Positions 24,626-36,778 of a DNA stretch of 64,000 nucleotides are shown piece after piece. Location of the stretch: positions 4,076,001 through 4,140,000 of the forward strand of contig NZ_JAPNJW010000001.1 in NCBI RefSeq assembly GCF_026626745.1. Reading direction: 5' to 3'. This DNA is from Nannocystis sp. RBIL2 (GTDB taxonomy: Bacteria > Myxococcota_A > Polyangia > Nannocystales > Nannocystaceae). The notes under the pieces are model-generated. The model was not told the origin of the DNA, made no database searches, and worked only from the letters and a program-made list of their open reading frames with translations. Within the stretch, counting starts at the first letter, position 1; each line of letters opens with the position of its first letter. The position numbers and the translations under genes were made by a program.

Positions 24626-26974
24626 TCACTCCCAGTGGATCTCGACCAGCTGCAGCTGGCCGCCGTACGGAGCGGAGTTCGCCCCGTAGGCCTCGAAGAA
24701 GGTGAGGTAGTCGACGGCGCCGCCGTCGCGCGCGAGCTCGGGGTGCAACATGGCGTCCTGGACCCGCGGCTCGGCCTGCGGGTGGCGCGGCCGAACCAGC
24801 TCGGCCGCGTCGGACCACGGCCCCGTGAGCGCCGGCGCCGTGCGCAGGACCACCGCCGGCTCTTCACGATCGGCATAGACCGCCACGTAGGCGCCGGCGT
24901 GCGCATTGAAATGGACGCTCATCGCCCCCGCGCCGTCGAACAGCTCGTCGGCGCGGCGCGACGACGGCGACCACCCGCCGTCGGCGTACCAGCGCCAGGC
25001 GTCGCGCTCGAGCGCGTGCGCCAGCGGGGCGCGCAGCAGCGTGCAGGCGCCCCCGCGGCCGCCGCAGGCGAACGCGTGGACGTGCTCGTCTTCCGCGAGC
25101 GCCGCGGCGATGCGCGGGCCGTCGGCGCCGAACAGCAGCGTCGGCTCGGCGCTGCCCTCCGCGACCGTGGGCCGGACCGGGCGGCCGCCGAGGTCGTCGC
25201 GCCACACCGCGATCGAGCTGCCGACTTGCAGGTTGTCGCCGTGTTCGGGGAACTGGATGACCTTGCGGTAGAAGATCAGCACGCGCTGCCGCTCGGGGTC
25301 GTGGACCATCGGGCCTGGCCAAAGGGACACCCGCGGGCAATCGCCGACGGTGCACTCGCCGTCGACGTACTCCTTCTTGTAGCCGCGCTCCCCGGCGTGG
25401 AGCGGCAGCAGCTCGTCGTCGTCGTCCTCGTCCGCGGCCCCATAGGCCGAGAACGGGTGCAAGCCGTCGCGCGCGTCGAAGTCGGCGGTCACGGCGGCGG
25501 CCGAGGTGGCGCCGTAGAGCCCGGACACGCTGCTCGTGGTGCGGAACGCCCACAGCGCCCGGTCGCCCACGGCCACGCTGTGGCCGCCCTGGACGGTGGG
25601 CAGCTCCCCCTGCCGCCGCAGCGGTAGGTCGCCGAGCGGGAGCGCCTCGGCTGCGCTCAGGCTCGGCGGACCGCCGCCGCATCCCGGCAGCGCCAAGAGA
25701 CATGTCCCGGCGAGCATGTTCGTTCGGACATATGACTTTCGTCGCCGACGCCCGAGCAGCAGCAGCCCGAGTAGCAACAGCCCGCCGCCGCCCGGCTCGC
25801 CGCTGCGGCAGTCGCAGCCCACCGGGGCGAGGCAGGTGGGGGGCGGCTTCCAGCTAAAGTCGTTCTCGACCTGGTTGAACGGAGACAGCTCGCGGGTGCC
25901 CGCCCACGCGAACTCGAGGCTCGCGGACACGTCGCCGTGGCGGGCCCGCAGCACCAGCTCGCGCGGGCCGTCGCGGTCCTCGGGGGCGATACAGTCGTCG
26001 GAGAGGACGATCGACTCGGGCGGCGTGATTTGGGGTAAATACGCCATGTTGCCGGCCTCGGCCGACCACGTGACCGGCAGCCCGACCACCGGGTCGCCGG
26101 CGTCGTCGCGCGCGACCGCCCGGGCCGCGAACGGCACCGAGGTGCGGCCGATCAGCGGCGCGTCGCTGTCCTCCATGTAGTAGAAGGCGCCGGCCAGCTC
26201 GAGCGAGGTCACCGCGTCGGCGGACACGCCCGTCACCCGCGCGAGCGGCCAACGGTGGCCGGCGAACTCGTAGCTCGCCTCCGACTCGGTGCCCGCGAAG
26301 GTGACGAGCTCGAGATAGTCGCTGGGATAGGTGATCGGCGCTCGCCCGCGCGTGGTCGTCCAGGTGACCTCGGCTGCGGGCTCGGACGGACGGGCGACGA
26401 CGTGACCCGTACCGGGCTCGTACAGGCCGACGCCGAGGGCGACCTGCTCGCCGGCGACGACCTTGAACTCGCGCGGCAACAGCTCGAGCCAATCGCCGCC
26501 GATGGTGGTGATGAGCGGGTTGTCGCGCATCGCGTGTCGGGCGACCATCGCGTCCAGCAGCGAGGTGAGGCGGGCCTCGACCGCGTCGGGACTGACGACG
26601 CGCATCTGCGCGCGGTCGGGCTCCTGGCCCGGGGCGCCGCAGGTCGGATCGACCGTCCACGTGACCTCGCCGGGCGACTCGACGACGAAGCAGCCGTCCT
26701 CGTCGACCACGACCGGACCGCTGGCGTGGACGGCCGCGTCGTCGCAGGCGCCGTCTTCGGGGCAAACGTCGCAGCGCAGCTCGGGACACAGCCGCGTGCC
26801 GGTGAGCACCAGGTACGGGGCCTCCCAGAGGCTCGTCGCAAAGAGGTCGCGCGGGACGCTCAGGCCGCCGAACTCCAGGCGAAAGTCCCCGCGCTCGCTG
26901 CTCATCGCCGGCGGGTACGGGTCGCAGGCCGTGAACGCGACTGCACAGGATGCCACCAACCAGACACGCCGCAT
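24626..26974 (-). CDS. Fused ORF: MYXO-CTERM lipoprotein plus second lipoprotein
   Basis: One 782-codon frame that reads as two proteins. Residues 1-412 form a complete lipoprotein: signal ending TAC, beta-rich domains, then a MYXO-CTERM tail with GCDCRSGEPGGGG, a Leu-rich helix and RRRR. Residues 413-419 (KSYVRTN) come from a CATG array. From Met420 (codon 25717-25715) a second lipoprotein signal starts (MLAGTCLLALPGC). It is followed by a beta-propeller-like or glycosidase-like domain (GHSVAVGDRALWAFRTTSS, VIQFPEHGDNLQVGSSIAVW, VVLRTAPALTGPWSDAAELV). No stop codon separates the halves. Either a stop was lost when the array arose, or translation re-initiates at 25717. The promoter lies just upstream. 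Confidence 0.75.
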   Translation of the reverse strand: MRRVWLVASCAVAFTACDPYPPAMSSERGDFRLEFGGLSVPRDLFATSLWEAPYLVLTGTRLCPELRCDVCPEDGACDDAAVHASGPVVVDEDGCFVVESPGEVTWTVDPTCGAPGQEPDRAQMRVVSPDAVEARLTSLLDAMVARHAMRDNPLITTIGGDWLELLPREFKVVAGEQVALGVGLYEPGTGHVVARPSEPAAEVTWTTTRGRAPITYPSDYLELVTFAGTESEASYEFAGHRWPLARVTGVSADAVTSLELAGAFYYMEDSDAPLIGRTSVPFAARAVARDDAGDPVVGLPVTWSAEAGNMAYLPQITPPESIVLSDDCIAPEDRDGPRELVLRARHGDVSASLEFAWAGTRELSPFNQVENDFSWKPPPTCLAPVGCDCRSGEPGGGGLLLLGLLLLGRRRRKSYVRTNMLAGTCLLALPGCGGGPPSLSAAEALPLGDLPLRRQGELPTVQGGHSVAVGDRALWAFRTTSSVSGLYGATSAAAVTADFDARDGLHPFSAYGAADEDDDDELLPLHAGERGYKKEYVDGECTVGDCPRVSLWPGPMVHDPERQRVLIFYRKVIQFPEHGDNLQVGSSIAVWRDDLGGRPVRPTVAEGSAEPTLLFGADGPRIAAALAEDEHVHAFACGGRGGACTLLRAPLAHALERDAWRWYADGGWSPSSRRADELFDGAGAMSVHFNAHAGAYVAVYADREEPAVVLRTAPALTGPWSDAAELVRPRHPQAEPRVQDAMLHPELARDGGAVDYLTFFEAYGANSAPYGGQLQLVEIHWE
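25701..25732. repeat. 14-bp CATG array at gene-fusion junction
   Basis: Cores CATG 25701, CATG 25715 and CATA 25729, 14 bp apart, exactly between the MYXO-CTERM tail and the second lipoprotein signal of the fused ORF. The core at 25715 supplies the internal ATG. Confidence 0.85.
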
Positions 26975-26980
26975 GCCGGC

Positions 26981-27008
26981 AGGATACCGCAGACTTCGCG
27001 ACTGTCGA
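26981..27008 (-). promoter_or_regulatory. Promoter of the fused lipoprotein ORF
   Basis: Minus strand: TCGACA (27008-27003), 16-bp spacer, TATCCT (26986-26981), 6 nt to the ATG at 26974. Leaderless-type geometry. Confidence 0.55.
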
Positions 27009-27085
27009 AGTCGCCGGCGATCTTTTGTCGATCGTGCCAGCGGCGCCCGTCGATTTATGCGACGTGGCGAAATGCGACGCCGGCT

Positions 27086-27947
27086 TCAGGCGAGGCGGCG
27101 GAGATAGAGCCGCTCGTGGGCGTCGAGCGGCTCGTAGTCGTGCTCGTGCGGGCTGCCGATCAGCGACTCCTTGCGCCCGAGCGCCAGCAGGCCGCCCTCG
27201 CCGAGGCTGGCGTGGAGCAGCCGGTGGGCCCGGCCCTGCAGCTCGGCGCCGAAGTAGATCAGGACGTTGCGGCACACGATCAGGTCGAAGCGGCCCGGCG
27301 ACGGGTCGCTGCCGAGGTCGTGGCGGTCGAACACGATGTTTCGGCGCAGCGCCTGCCTGACGATCGCGCGGTCGTAGCGGGCGGTGTAATAGCGGGAGAA
27401 GTCACCGCGCGCGCCCGAGTGCAAGTAATTGACGGTGTACTCTTGCATCAGACCGATCGGGAAGATGCCGGTCCGGGCGCTGCGCACCAGCGCGTCGTTG
27501 ATGTCGGTCGCGTGCAGCCGGGCGCGCGCGTACAGACCCTCCTCCTCGAGCAGGATCGCCATGCTGTACGCCTCCTCGCCCGTCGAGCAGCCAGCGTGCC
27601 AGATCCGCAGCGACGCTCGCTCGCGCAGGCGCGGCACCACCTGCTCGCGCAGCGCCCGGTAGAAGCTCGGGTCGCGGAACATCGCGGTGATCCGCACCGA
27701 CAGGGCCAGGCGCAGGCGCTCCATGCAGGCGACGTCGTGCAGCACGCGCTCCTGCAGGGCGGTGACCGTGGCGAGCCGCTCGGCGCGGATCTGGTTCCAG
27801 ATCCGCCGGCGCAGCGAGGCGCGGGCGTAGCCGCGGAAGTCGAGGCCGTAGCGGCGATGGATGGCCTCGAGCAGCAGGTCGAGCTCGAGCTCCTCGAGCT
27901 CGGACGCGGGCCGGAGGTCCGCGACCGAGAGCACGCGGACCGGCTCG

Positions 27948-27955
<8 letters not shown>
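27086..27955 (-). CDS. cheR: CheR-type protein-glutamate methyltransferase
   Basis: SAM-dependent methyltransferase for chemoreceptor-type glutamates, or a diverged signalling homologue. A CheR N-terminal all-alpha domain (LLLEAIHRRYGLDFRGYARA, LRRRIWNQIRAERL) precedes the methyltransferase domain. That domain has IWHAGCSTGEEAYSMAILLE (SAM motif), HATDINDALVRSARTG, FDRHDLG, FDLIVCRNVLIYFG and LLALGRKESLIG. 289 aa. Its ATG overlaps the end of the hybrid kinase gene by 8 bp, so it is translationally coupled and the third gene of the operon. No methyl-accepting receptor or CheB is in view. CheR next to multi-receiver kinases is common in such orphan modules. Confidence 0.92.
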
Positions 27956-31154
<3,199 letters not shown>

Positions 31155-31162
31155 GATGAACT

Positions 31163-32746
31163 CTACGTGGCGAGCAGTCGGAACAGATCGTCGAGGTCGA
31201 TCGGCTTGACGAGGTGGGCCATGAAGCCGGCCTCGAGCGAGCGTCGGCGGTCCTCGGGTTGGCCGTAGCCGGTCATGGCGACGAGGCGCGTGCGCATGTC
31301 GGGCTCGGACTGGAGGATCTGGGCCACGCGGTAACCGTCGAGGCCGGGCAGGCTGATGTCGATGAGGGCGAGCTCGGGGTGCGCGGCGCGGATCCGCTCG
31401 AGCCCCTCGTGCCCGCTCTCGGCGACCTCGACCCGGTGACCGAGCAGCTCGAGCTGGTCGGCGAGCGTGGCCCGGATGTCGGGGTTGTCGTCGACGATGA
31501 GGATGTGGCGCGAGAGGTCGGGCGCGGCGACCTCCCGCGGGGCGGCGGCGGGCGTCGGAGCGCCGGCGCTGACGGGCAGGCGGACCACGAACTCGGCCCC
31601 CTGCCCCTCGCCGCGGCTGTGCGCGGCGACGCTGCCGCCGTGCAGCTCGGCGAGGCGCTTGACCATGGCGAGGCCGACGGCGAAGCCGCCCTCGGCGCGG
31701 TCGCGGGCGCGGTCGTTGTGGACGAAGAGCTCGAAGATCCGCGGCAGCACTTCGGGGCGGATCCCGCGGCCCGAGTCGCGCACGCGGAACTCGAGCTCGT
31801 CGCCGTCGCGCGCGACCGCGACGGTGATGGTGCCGCCGGGGTCGGTGCAGCGGGCGGCGTTGTTGAGCAGGTTGACCAGCATCTGGGCGACGCGGTCGGG
31901 GTCGGCGACCAGGTCGAGCCGGCCCTCGGGCAGCTGCACGTCGAGCCGGTGCTGGCGGGCGCTGAACAGCGGTTGGCTCATCTGCGCGGCCTGCTGGACG
32001 ACGGCGGCGACGTCGAGGCTCTGGTGGTGCAGCTCGATGGTGCCGGCGGTGTAGCGCGAGGCGTCGAGCAGGCCGTCGACGAGGCGGACGAGGTGCTGGA
32101 CCTGGCGCTCCATGGCCTGGCGGGCGCGTTCGAGCTGGAGGGTGCCGGGCTGGGCGCGGCGCAGGGTCTCGAGCGCGGTGGCGATGGGCGTCAGCGGGTT
32201 GCGCAGCTCGTGGGCCATGACGGCCATGAATTCGTCCTTGCGCCGGTCGGCCTCGGCGAGCACCTGCGCGCGGGCCTCGAGCTCGGCGACGGCCAGGCGC
32301 CGCTCGTGGGCCTGGCGCTCGGCGATCCGCAGCTGCTCGGCCTGACGGCGGACCTCTTCGGTCTTGCGATAGAGGTCGGCGAACACCGCCACCTTGGAGC
32401 GCAAGATCTCGGGGACGATCGGCTTGAACAGGAAGTCGACGGCCCCGAGCGCGTAACCGCGGTGGACCTGGGTGTCGCTGCGGTTGAACGCGGTGAGGAA
32501 GATGATCGGGATCCGCCGCGACCGCTCGCGGCCGCGGATCATGGCGGCGGTCTCGAAGCCGTCCATGTCCGGCATCTGGATGTCGAGGATGATGAGCGCG
32601 AAGTCCTGCTCCAACAGGCACTTGAGGGCGTCGACCCCGGACCGCGCCTTGACGAAGCGCGCGCCGATGTCCGACAGCAAAGCCTCGAGCGCCAAGAGGT
32701 TGTTCGGGTTGTCGTCGACCAGCAGGATGTCTACGGGCGCTTCCAC
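31163..32746 (-). CDS. REC-HisKA-HATPase-REC hybrid histidine kinase
   Basis: 527-aa kinase without membrane segments. The N-terminal receiver (ILLVDDNPNNLLALEALLSD, phospho-Asp in ILDIQMPDMDG) is followed by a short coiled coil. HisKA has its His in MAHELRNPLTP (about residue 180). HATPase has NLLNNAARCTDP and DSGRGI, with a second Gly box GGFAVGLAMVKRL that is less canonical than GTGLGL. A C-terminal receiver follows (ILIVDDNPDIR, DISLPGLDG). GTG start with GGGGAG 8 nt upstream. First gene of a three-gene signalling operon (32746 to 27086). The 285 bp upstream presumably hold its promoter; I see no clear boxes there. Confidence 0.9.
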   Translation of the reverse strand: MEAPVDILLVDDNPNNLLALEALLSDIGARFVKARSGVDALKCLLEQDFALIILDIQMPDMDGFETAAMIRGRERSRRIPIIFLTAFNRSDTQVHRGYALGAVDFLFKPIVPEILRSKVAVFADLYRKTEEVRRQAEQLRIAERQAHERRLAVAELEARAQVLAEADRRKDEFMAVMAHELRNPLTPIATALETLRRAQPGTLQLERARQAMERQVQHLVRLVDGLLDASRYTAGTIELHHQSLDVAAVVQQAAQMSQPLFSARQHRLDVQLPEGRLDLVADPDRVAQMLVNLLNNAARCTDPGGTITVAVARDGDELEFRVRDSGRGIRPEVLPRIFELFVHNDRARDRAEGGFAVGLAMVKRLAELHGGSVAAHSRGEGQGAEFVVRLPVSAGAPTPAAAPREVAAPDLSRHILIVDDNPDIRATLADQLELLGHRVEVAESGHEGLERIRAAHPELALIDISLPGLDGYRVAQILQSEPDMRTRLVAMTGYGQPEDRRRSLEAGFMAHLVKPIDLDDLFRLLAT

Positions 32747-33031
32747 CAGGTGTGCTCCCCTCGTGAGAGGAGCCTATCGGTGTTCGTTCCAAGTTGTCGG
32801 TCACACCGGCGCGGGGTCCTCACGCACACGCCCCCGCGGGCGCGCGCGACGGGCCTCGCTGCGGGGCAAGCGCACATCGCGCATCGGCGATGAATCAATG
32901 TTCATGGCCGTTGCGACGATGTTCCGAGTCGTCGCGGCGCAACCCGGAGAGGCGGCGGCGCGGCCGCCGGAGCGGCGTGTCGGGGTCGGAAGTCCGCGCT
33001 GAAACGGATCGTCCTGACCCCCACGCTGGGC

Positions 33032-33904
33032 TCAGGCGGATCGGTCGGCGCCGCGATTGACCAGGTAACCGAACGCGGCCGCGGTGAAGAACATGATGAG
33101 GCTGTAGACGGCGGGCGGCACCGCCATGGCGGTGTTGTTCAGCAGGGTCGGGGCGCTGGCGATGGCGATGGCGAGGGTGCCGTTGTGGATCCCGATCTCC
33201 ATGCCGATCGCTACCGCCTGGCGCTTGGGCAGGCGCACCACCACCGGCACGAGGTAGCCGACGGCCATGCTGACGAGGTTGAAGGCCAGCGCGGCCAGGC
33301 CGACCTGCCGGAAGTACTCGACGACGTGGGCCCGCTCCTTGGCGACGGTGGCGGCGATGACGAGCAGGAGGAACACCGCCGAGAGGATCTTGACGGGCTT
33401 CTCGAGGCGGTCGGCGAGGCGCTGCTTCTTGGCGCGCACGAACATGCCGATGCCCACCGGCACGAGCACGATGGCGAACACCTGCACGACCTTGTCGAAC
33501 TGCAGCGGGATGACCTTGCCCTCGCCCATGAAGTGCTCGAGCGAGTAGTTGACGATGAACGGCAAGGTCAGCAGCGAGAGCACGCTGTTGACGGCGGTGA
33601 GGGTGATGTTGAGGGCGACGTCGCCCTTGGCCAGGTGGCTGAACAGGTTGGCCGTGGCGCCGCCCGGCGAGGCCGAGAGCAGCATCAAGCCGACCGCGAG
33701 CGCCGGCGGCAAGTCGAAGCCGGTGGCGATCGCGAAGCACACCACCGGCAAGAGGAGCATCTGACACAGGAGCCCGATGAACACCGGCTTCGGCATCAGG
33801 ACGACGCGCTTGAAGTCCTCGAGCGTGAGGCTGAGGCCGAGGCCCAACATGATGACGCCGAGCGCGATGGGCATCAGGACCGCAGTAAGAACGTTGGACT
33901 CCAC
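33032..33904 (-). CDS. Bile acid:sodium symporter (BASS) family transporter
   Basis: 290-aa inner-membrane protein with about nine hydrophobic segments, of the BASS/SBF family (sodium-coupled uptake of organic anions). Family-like segments are LGLGLSLTLEDFKRVV, the sodium-site region LMLLSASPGGATANLFSHLA and GMEIGIHNGTLAIAIAS near the C-terminus. GTG start with GGAGG 6 nt upstream. Single gene; substrate unknown. Confidence 0.88.
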   Translation of the reverse strand: MESNVLTAVLMPIALGVIMLGLGLSLTLEDFKRVVLMPKPVFIGLLCQMLLLPVVCFAIATGFDLPPALAVGLMLLSASPGGATANLFSHLAKGDVALNITLTAVNSVLSLLTLPFIVNYSLEHFMGEGKVIPLQFDKVVQVFAIVLVPVGIGMFVRAKKQRLADRLEKPVKILSAVFLLLVIAATVAKERAHVVEYFRQVGLAALAFNLVSMAVGYLVPVVVRLPKRQAVAIGMEIGIHNGTLAIAIASAPTLLNNTAMAVPPAVYSLIMFFTAAAFGYLVNRGADRSA

Positions 33905-34041
33905 GCGAAACCTCCGACGTTCGCACGATACCCCGCCGCCCGTTCACGCCCAAGCGCGGGGCGACGGGCGCGAGTCCGCGCGGCTACCGCACCGGCTACG
34001 CAGCGGCTACCGCAGCGACCACCGCAGCGACATGGGGTGGG

Positions 34042-34761
34042 TCAATCGAGACCCAGGCGCTGCATGTCGTCCTCGTCGAGGCCGAAATAGTGGCCGATTT
34101 CGTGGAGGATCGTGACCTCGACCTGCTCGCGCAGCTCGTCCTCGTCGGCGAACATGGCCAGGAGGTTGGCGTAATAAAGGACGATCCGGCTCGGCGCCGC
34201 CGCGGCCTCGATGCCCCGCTGATGGAAGTGGTCGGGGCCCTCGAACAGGCCCAGGGCGCGCGGGTCGAAGCCGTCCTGCACGAGGTACTTGGCCGGCCGG
34301 GCCTCGAGCACCACGGGGACGTTGCCGAGGCGCCCCTTGAATTCTTCGGGCAGGTGCTCGAGGACAGCCTCGGCGACGCCGGCGATGAAGCGCTGGTCTT
34401 CCTTGGTGCCGATGCCGGCGCCGATGTCGTCGTGGGCGTCGAGCTTCAGGACCTCGAGGTAGTGGCGGATCATCGCCGGCCGCTCGTCCATGGCCTCGTG
34501 GACCTGGGCCAGCGCGTGGTGGGCGTCGGCGAACCGCGGCTCGCGCTCGAGCGCGCGGCGGAAGTGCGGCTCTGCGGCCCCGGGGCCCTCGATCGTCCAC
34601 ACGAGGTCGCCGCGGAAGTAGTGGAGCTCGGGGTGGTCGTGCCAGTCGGGGCTGGCCTCGTCGAGCAGCTCCAGCGCTTCGGCAGGGTCGTCGGCGGCGA
34701 CGTCGGCGACGTCGTCGAGGAAGGCGTGGAGGGCGGGATCTTCGGGCGGCCGGGATTTCAC
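34042..34761 (-). CDS. Zincin-type metallopeptidase with N-terminal TPR-like region
   Basis: 239-aa cytoplasmic protein. The N-terminal helical repeats (LELLDEASPDWHDHPELHYF, PHFRRALEREPRFADAHHAL) look TPR-like. The C-terminal domain has the zinc site VTILHEIGHYFGLDEDDM, as in the PF06262 (zincin_1) family of minimal HExxH proteins. GTG start at 34761 with GGAG 8 nt upstream. The start overlaps the stop of the NlpC/P60 gene as GTGA, implying translational coupling. The open frame continues upstream to 34932 but is Arg-rich shadow sequence. Confidence 0.82.
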   Translation of the reverse strand: MKSRPPEDPALHAFLDDVADVAADDPAEALELLDEASPDWHDHPELHYFRGDLVWTIEGPGAAEPHFRRALEREPRFADAHHALAQVHEAMDERPAMIRHYLEVLKLDAHDDIGAGIGTKEDQRFIAGVAEAVLEHLPEEFKGRLGNVPVVLEARPAKYLVQDGFDPRALGLFEGPDHFHQRGIEAAAAPSRIVLYYANLLAMFADEDELREQVEVTILHEIGHYFGLDEDDMQRLGLD

Positions 34762-36242
34762 GGGCGGGGCTCCGGGGCTGGCGGGACGAGGACTGTGATC
34801 TTGGAGATCCGCTGGATGAAGGCGCCGCGCGAGGTGCCGCGCCCGAGCTCGAGGTCGCTGACGTGGACGCCGTCGACCTTGAGCAGCGTCTCGCGCTCGC
34901 CCGCGGGAGCGCCGTCGGGCCGGCCGGCGCACGGGACCAGGTACTCGGCGAAGGAGTGGATCGCCATGGCGGTGCCGGCGTCGTCGCGCCCGAGGTAGAG
35001 CATGATGTGCCCGGGGAAGTGCAGCAGGACGACGCCGCGCCGGTGGGCGGCGTCGATCCGCCGCAGCCGCTCGGCCTCCGGCAGGTCGGGCGCGAGGTCC
35101 TCGACGGCGCCGGCCAGCGCCTGGTCGCTGGTGTGCCGCGGGAGCACGAGGCCGAGGCCGCCGAACATGTCCATGAGGAAGCGCGAGCAGTCGCGGCCGC
35201 CGGCGTAGTCGCCCCAGCCGTACGGCCGGTGCAGGAAGGAGAAAGCCTCGGTCAGGACGGCCCGGCGCGTCAGCGGGCGCTCACGGGCCGAGACGAGCGC
35301 GGGGTCGACGCGGCGCGCGACGACCCCGGCAGAGCCGGCCAGCAGCACCTCGCCGCGGCTCTTGGCGGTCGGCAGCAGGCTGGCGAACGGGACATGTATT
35401 TCAGGACCTTTCCCGGAGGACATGTCCTCGGGGACATCGAAGTCGCGAGCGGCGCGGACGAACGGGCCGTCGCTGAAGCGGCGCACGTGCTCGGCGGCGA
35501 TCGGCGGCGACAGGGCGGCGCTGCCGAGGTCGATCCAGCCCATGACGTAGGGCGTGCGCGCGAGCGCGAGGCCGCCGTCCCAGGGGCGGAGGATCTGCAC
35601 CGGCTCCTGCGCGCGGGCCATGCTGCACAGGTTGCGGTCGAAGGCGAGGTCGCGGGTCGGGGTGTAGTAAGGCTCGCGCTGGGGGGCGCAGCGGATCGGG
35701 ATCAAGTCGAGGGCGACGCGCACCTCGACCGGCAGCTCGGCGAAGGCGCCGGCGTCGAGGACGGGCGTGAGCGCGGCGATCTGCTGCGGCGTCATGGCGG
35801 CGCCGTCGGGGTTGACGTAGGCGGCCGACTCGAACTTGCCGCGCAGGTAGCCGAGGCGCGTGTTGAGGTCGTCGGCGAGGCGCGCGGGGTCGACGGGCGC
35901 GAGCAGGTCGGCGCGAGCGCTGGCGCCGAAGACGTCGCGGCGGGCGATCCGGGCGTTATGAGAAGCGAGCTCGCGGTCGGTGAAGAGCGGGCGATCGAGG
36001 TCAGCGACGGCGGCGGTGCGCGCGAGCCAGTAGTCGAGCTGCTCGTGCTCGGGGAGGGTCCGCGGCAAGGGGTCGACTGCGACGCCGGTGGCCGGGCAGT
36101 CGCCCGCGGGCTCGGCCGGCTCCTGCGAGCGCGCAGCGCCAGGCGGCGGCGGAGCCTGGGAGGCGAGCTCCGGCGGCGGAGTGCCGCAGGCGAGCCCGAG
36201 GAGGCCGCCGAGGAGGACACCGCAGGGGGAGGCGGACTTCAC
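34758..36242 (-). CDS. NlpC/P60 peptidase lipoprotein with SH3-like domains
   Basis: Peptidoglycan-cleaving lipoprotein, 494 aa. GTG start and signal MKSASPCGVLLGGLLGLAC. A Pro-rich linker, a helical NlpC/P60 N-terminal domain (PRTLPEHEQLDYWLARTAAV) and SH3b-like regions follow. The Cys/His peptidase domain is last: RPYGWGDYAGGRDCSRFLMD (catalytic Cys), LPRHTSDQ, then GHIMLYLGRD and IHSFAEYLV (catalytic His). The protein contains an in-frame CATG array (35390-35438; DVPEDMSSGKGPEIHVP) between the SH3-like part and the peptidase. It is coupled to the zincin gene by a 4-bp overlap. A much longer open frame to 36650 lacks a signal and is not used. Confidence 0.87.
   Translation of the reverse strand: MKSASPCGVLLGGLLGLACGTPPPELASQAPPPPGAARSQEPAEPAGDCPATGVAVDPLPRTLPEHEQLDYWLARTAAVADLDRPLFTDRELASHNARIARRDVFGASARADLLAPVDPARLADDLNTRLGYLRGKFESAAYVNPDGAAMTPQQIAALTPVLDAGAFAELPVEVRVALDLIPIRCAPQREPYYTPTRDLAFDRNLCSMARAQEPVQILRPWDGGLALARTPYVMGWIDLGSAALSPPIAAEHVRRFSDGPFVRAARDFDVPEDMSSGKGPEIHVPFASLLPTAKSRGEVLLAGSAGVVARRVDPALVSARERPLTRRAVLTEAFSFLHRPYGWGDYAGGRDCSRFLMDMFGGLGLVLPRHTSDQALAGAVEDLAPDLPEAERLRRIDAAHRRGVVLLHFPGHIMLYLGRDDAGTAMAIHSFAEYLVPCAGRPDGAPAGERETLLKVDGVHVSDLELGRGTSRGAFIQRISKITVLVPPAPEPRP
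35390..35438. repeat. 14-bp CATG array inside NlpC/P60 gene, four units
   Basis: Cores CATG 35393, CCTT 35407, CATG 35421 and CATC 35435, exactly 14 bp apart and in frame. ATGTCC-TCGG-GGACAT (35422-35437) is a perfect hairpin with UNCG-like loop. Confidence 0.8.
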
Positions 36243-36775
36243 GGGTCGCGGCAGTGTACGCGAAGCGGCCGGAGGAGGAGAAATTCGCGGCCGAGCGAGC
36301 ACATGCGCGCGGGGCGGCGCGGGTTTTCGGGCGAGCCGGCGCCCGTCGCGGCGCCGGGACATGGCAGGCTCGCTGAACTCGCAGTCGGTGTTGCTGGTTC
36401 GGCCTCGCGCTGCATGGGGCGGCGATCTTGCCCGCGGCTCGCGCTCGCAGGCGACCGCGACTGCGGCGAGCACGACAGGCGCGAAAAGCTGGTATGAGGT
36501 CGCTCGTGCGGTGCTTCGGGCGACCCGGCACGAGCGAGGTCCAGCAGCGAGCTGCGGAGGGCCGGTCGCGCGAGGCGCCCGCTCGGCGAGGCCGGAGGAG
36601 CGCCTCGACCTGTCTGTTCGGGCATGTTTTCTTAAAAGACATGCTGTCATGCCTGGGACGCGCGACGGACGGGCGGGGGCTCGACAGCGCGGTCCCGGAT
36701 GTCTCTCGCAACCCGGTCGCCGACGAGCGGGCGCGGACGGCCGGCTCCCTTTTTGGAAAACATGTCTCTCGGGAC
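36243..36775. other. Divergent intergenic region, 533 bp
   Basis: Between the NlpC/P60 and CapA-like genes. I see no gene here. It holds two CATG arrays (36609-36655, 36758-36778) and short A/T tracts (TTTTCTTAAAA, TTTTTGGAAAA). Shadow frames are open because of the GC content. Confidence 0.6.
36609..36655. repeat. CATG array with interrupted 14-bp spacing
   Basis: CCTG 36609 and CATG 36623 at 14 bp, then CATG at 36640 (17 bp) and 36648. The spacing break coincides with an A/T insertion (TTTTCTTAAAA). Confidence 0.6.
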
Positions 36776-36778
36776 ATG
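36758..36778. repeat. 14-bp CATG array carrying the start codon of the CapA-like gene
   Basis: CATG at 36761 and 36775. The second core contains the ATG (36776) used as start of the CapA-like lipoprotein. Confidence 0.75.

Noticed and set aside
33950..34035. Short repeats of GGCTACCGCA upstream of 33904 and downstream of 34042
   Set aside because: Only two or three imperfect copies in a GC-rich spacer; too weak to separate from background.
36428..36775. N-terminal extension of the CapA-like gene
   Set aside because: The frame is open upstream, but the lipoprotein signal starts at 36776 and the upstream translation is Arg-rich without motifs.
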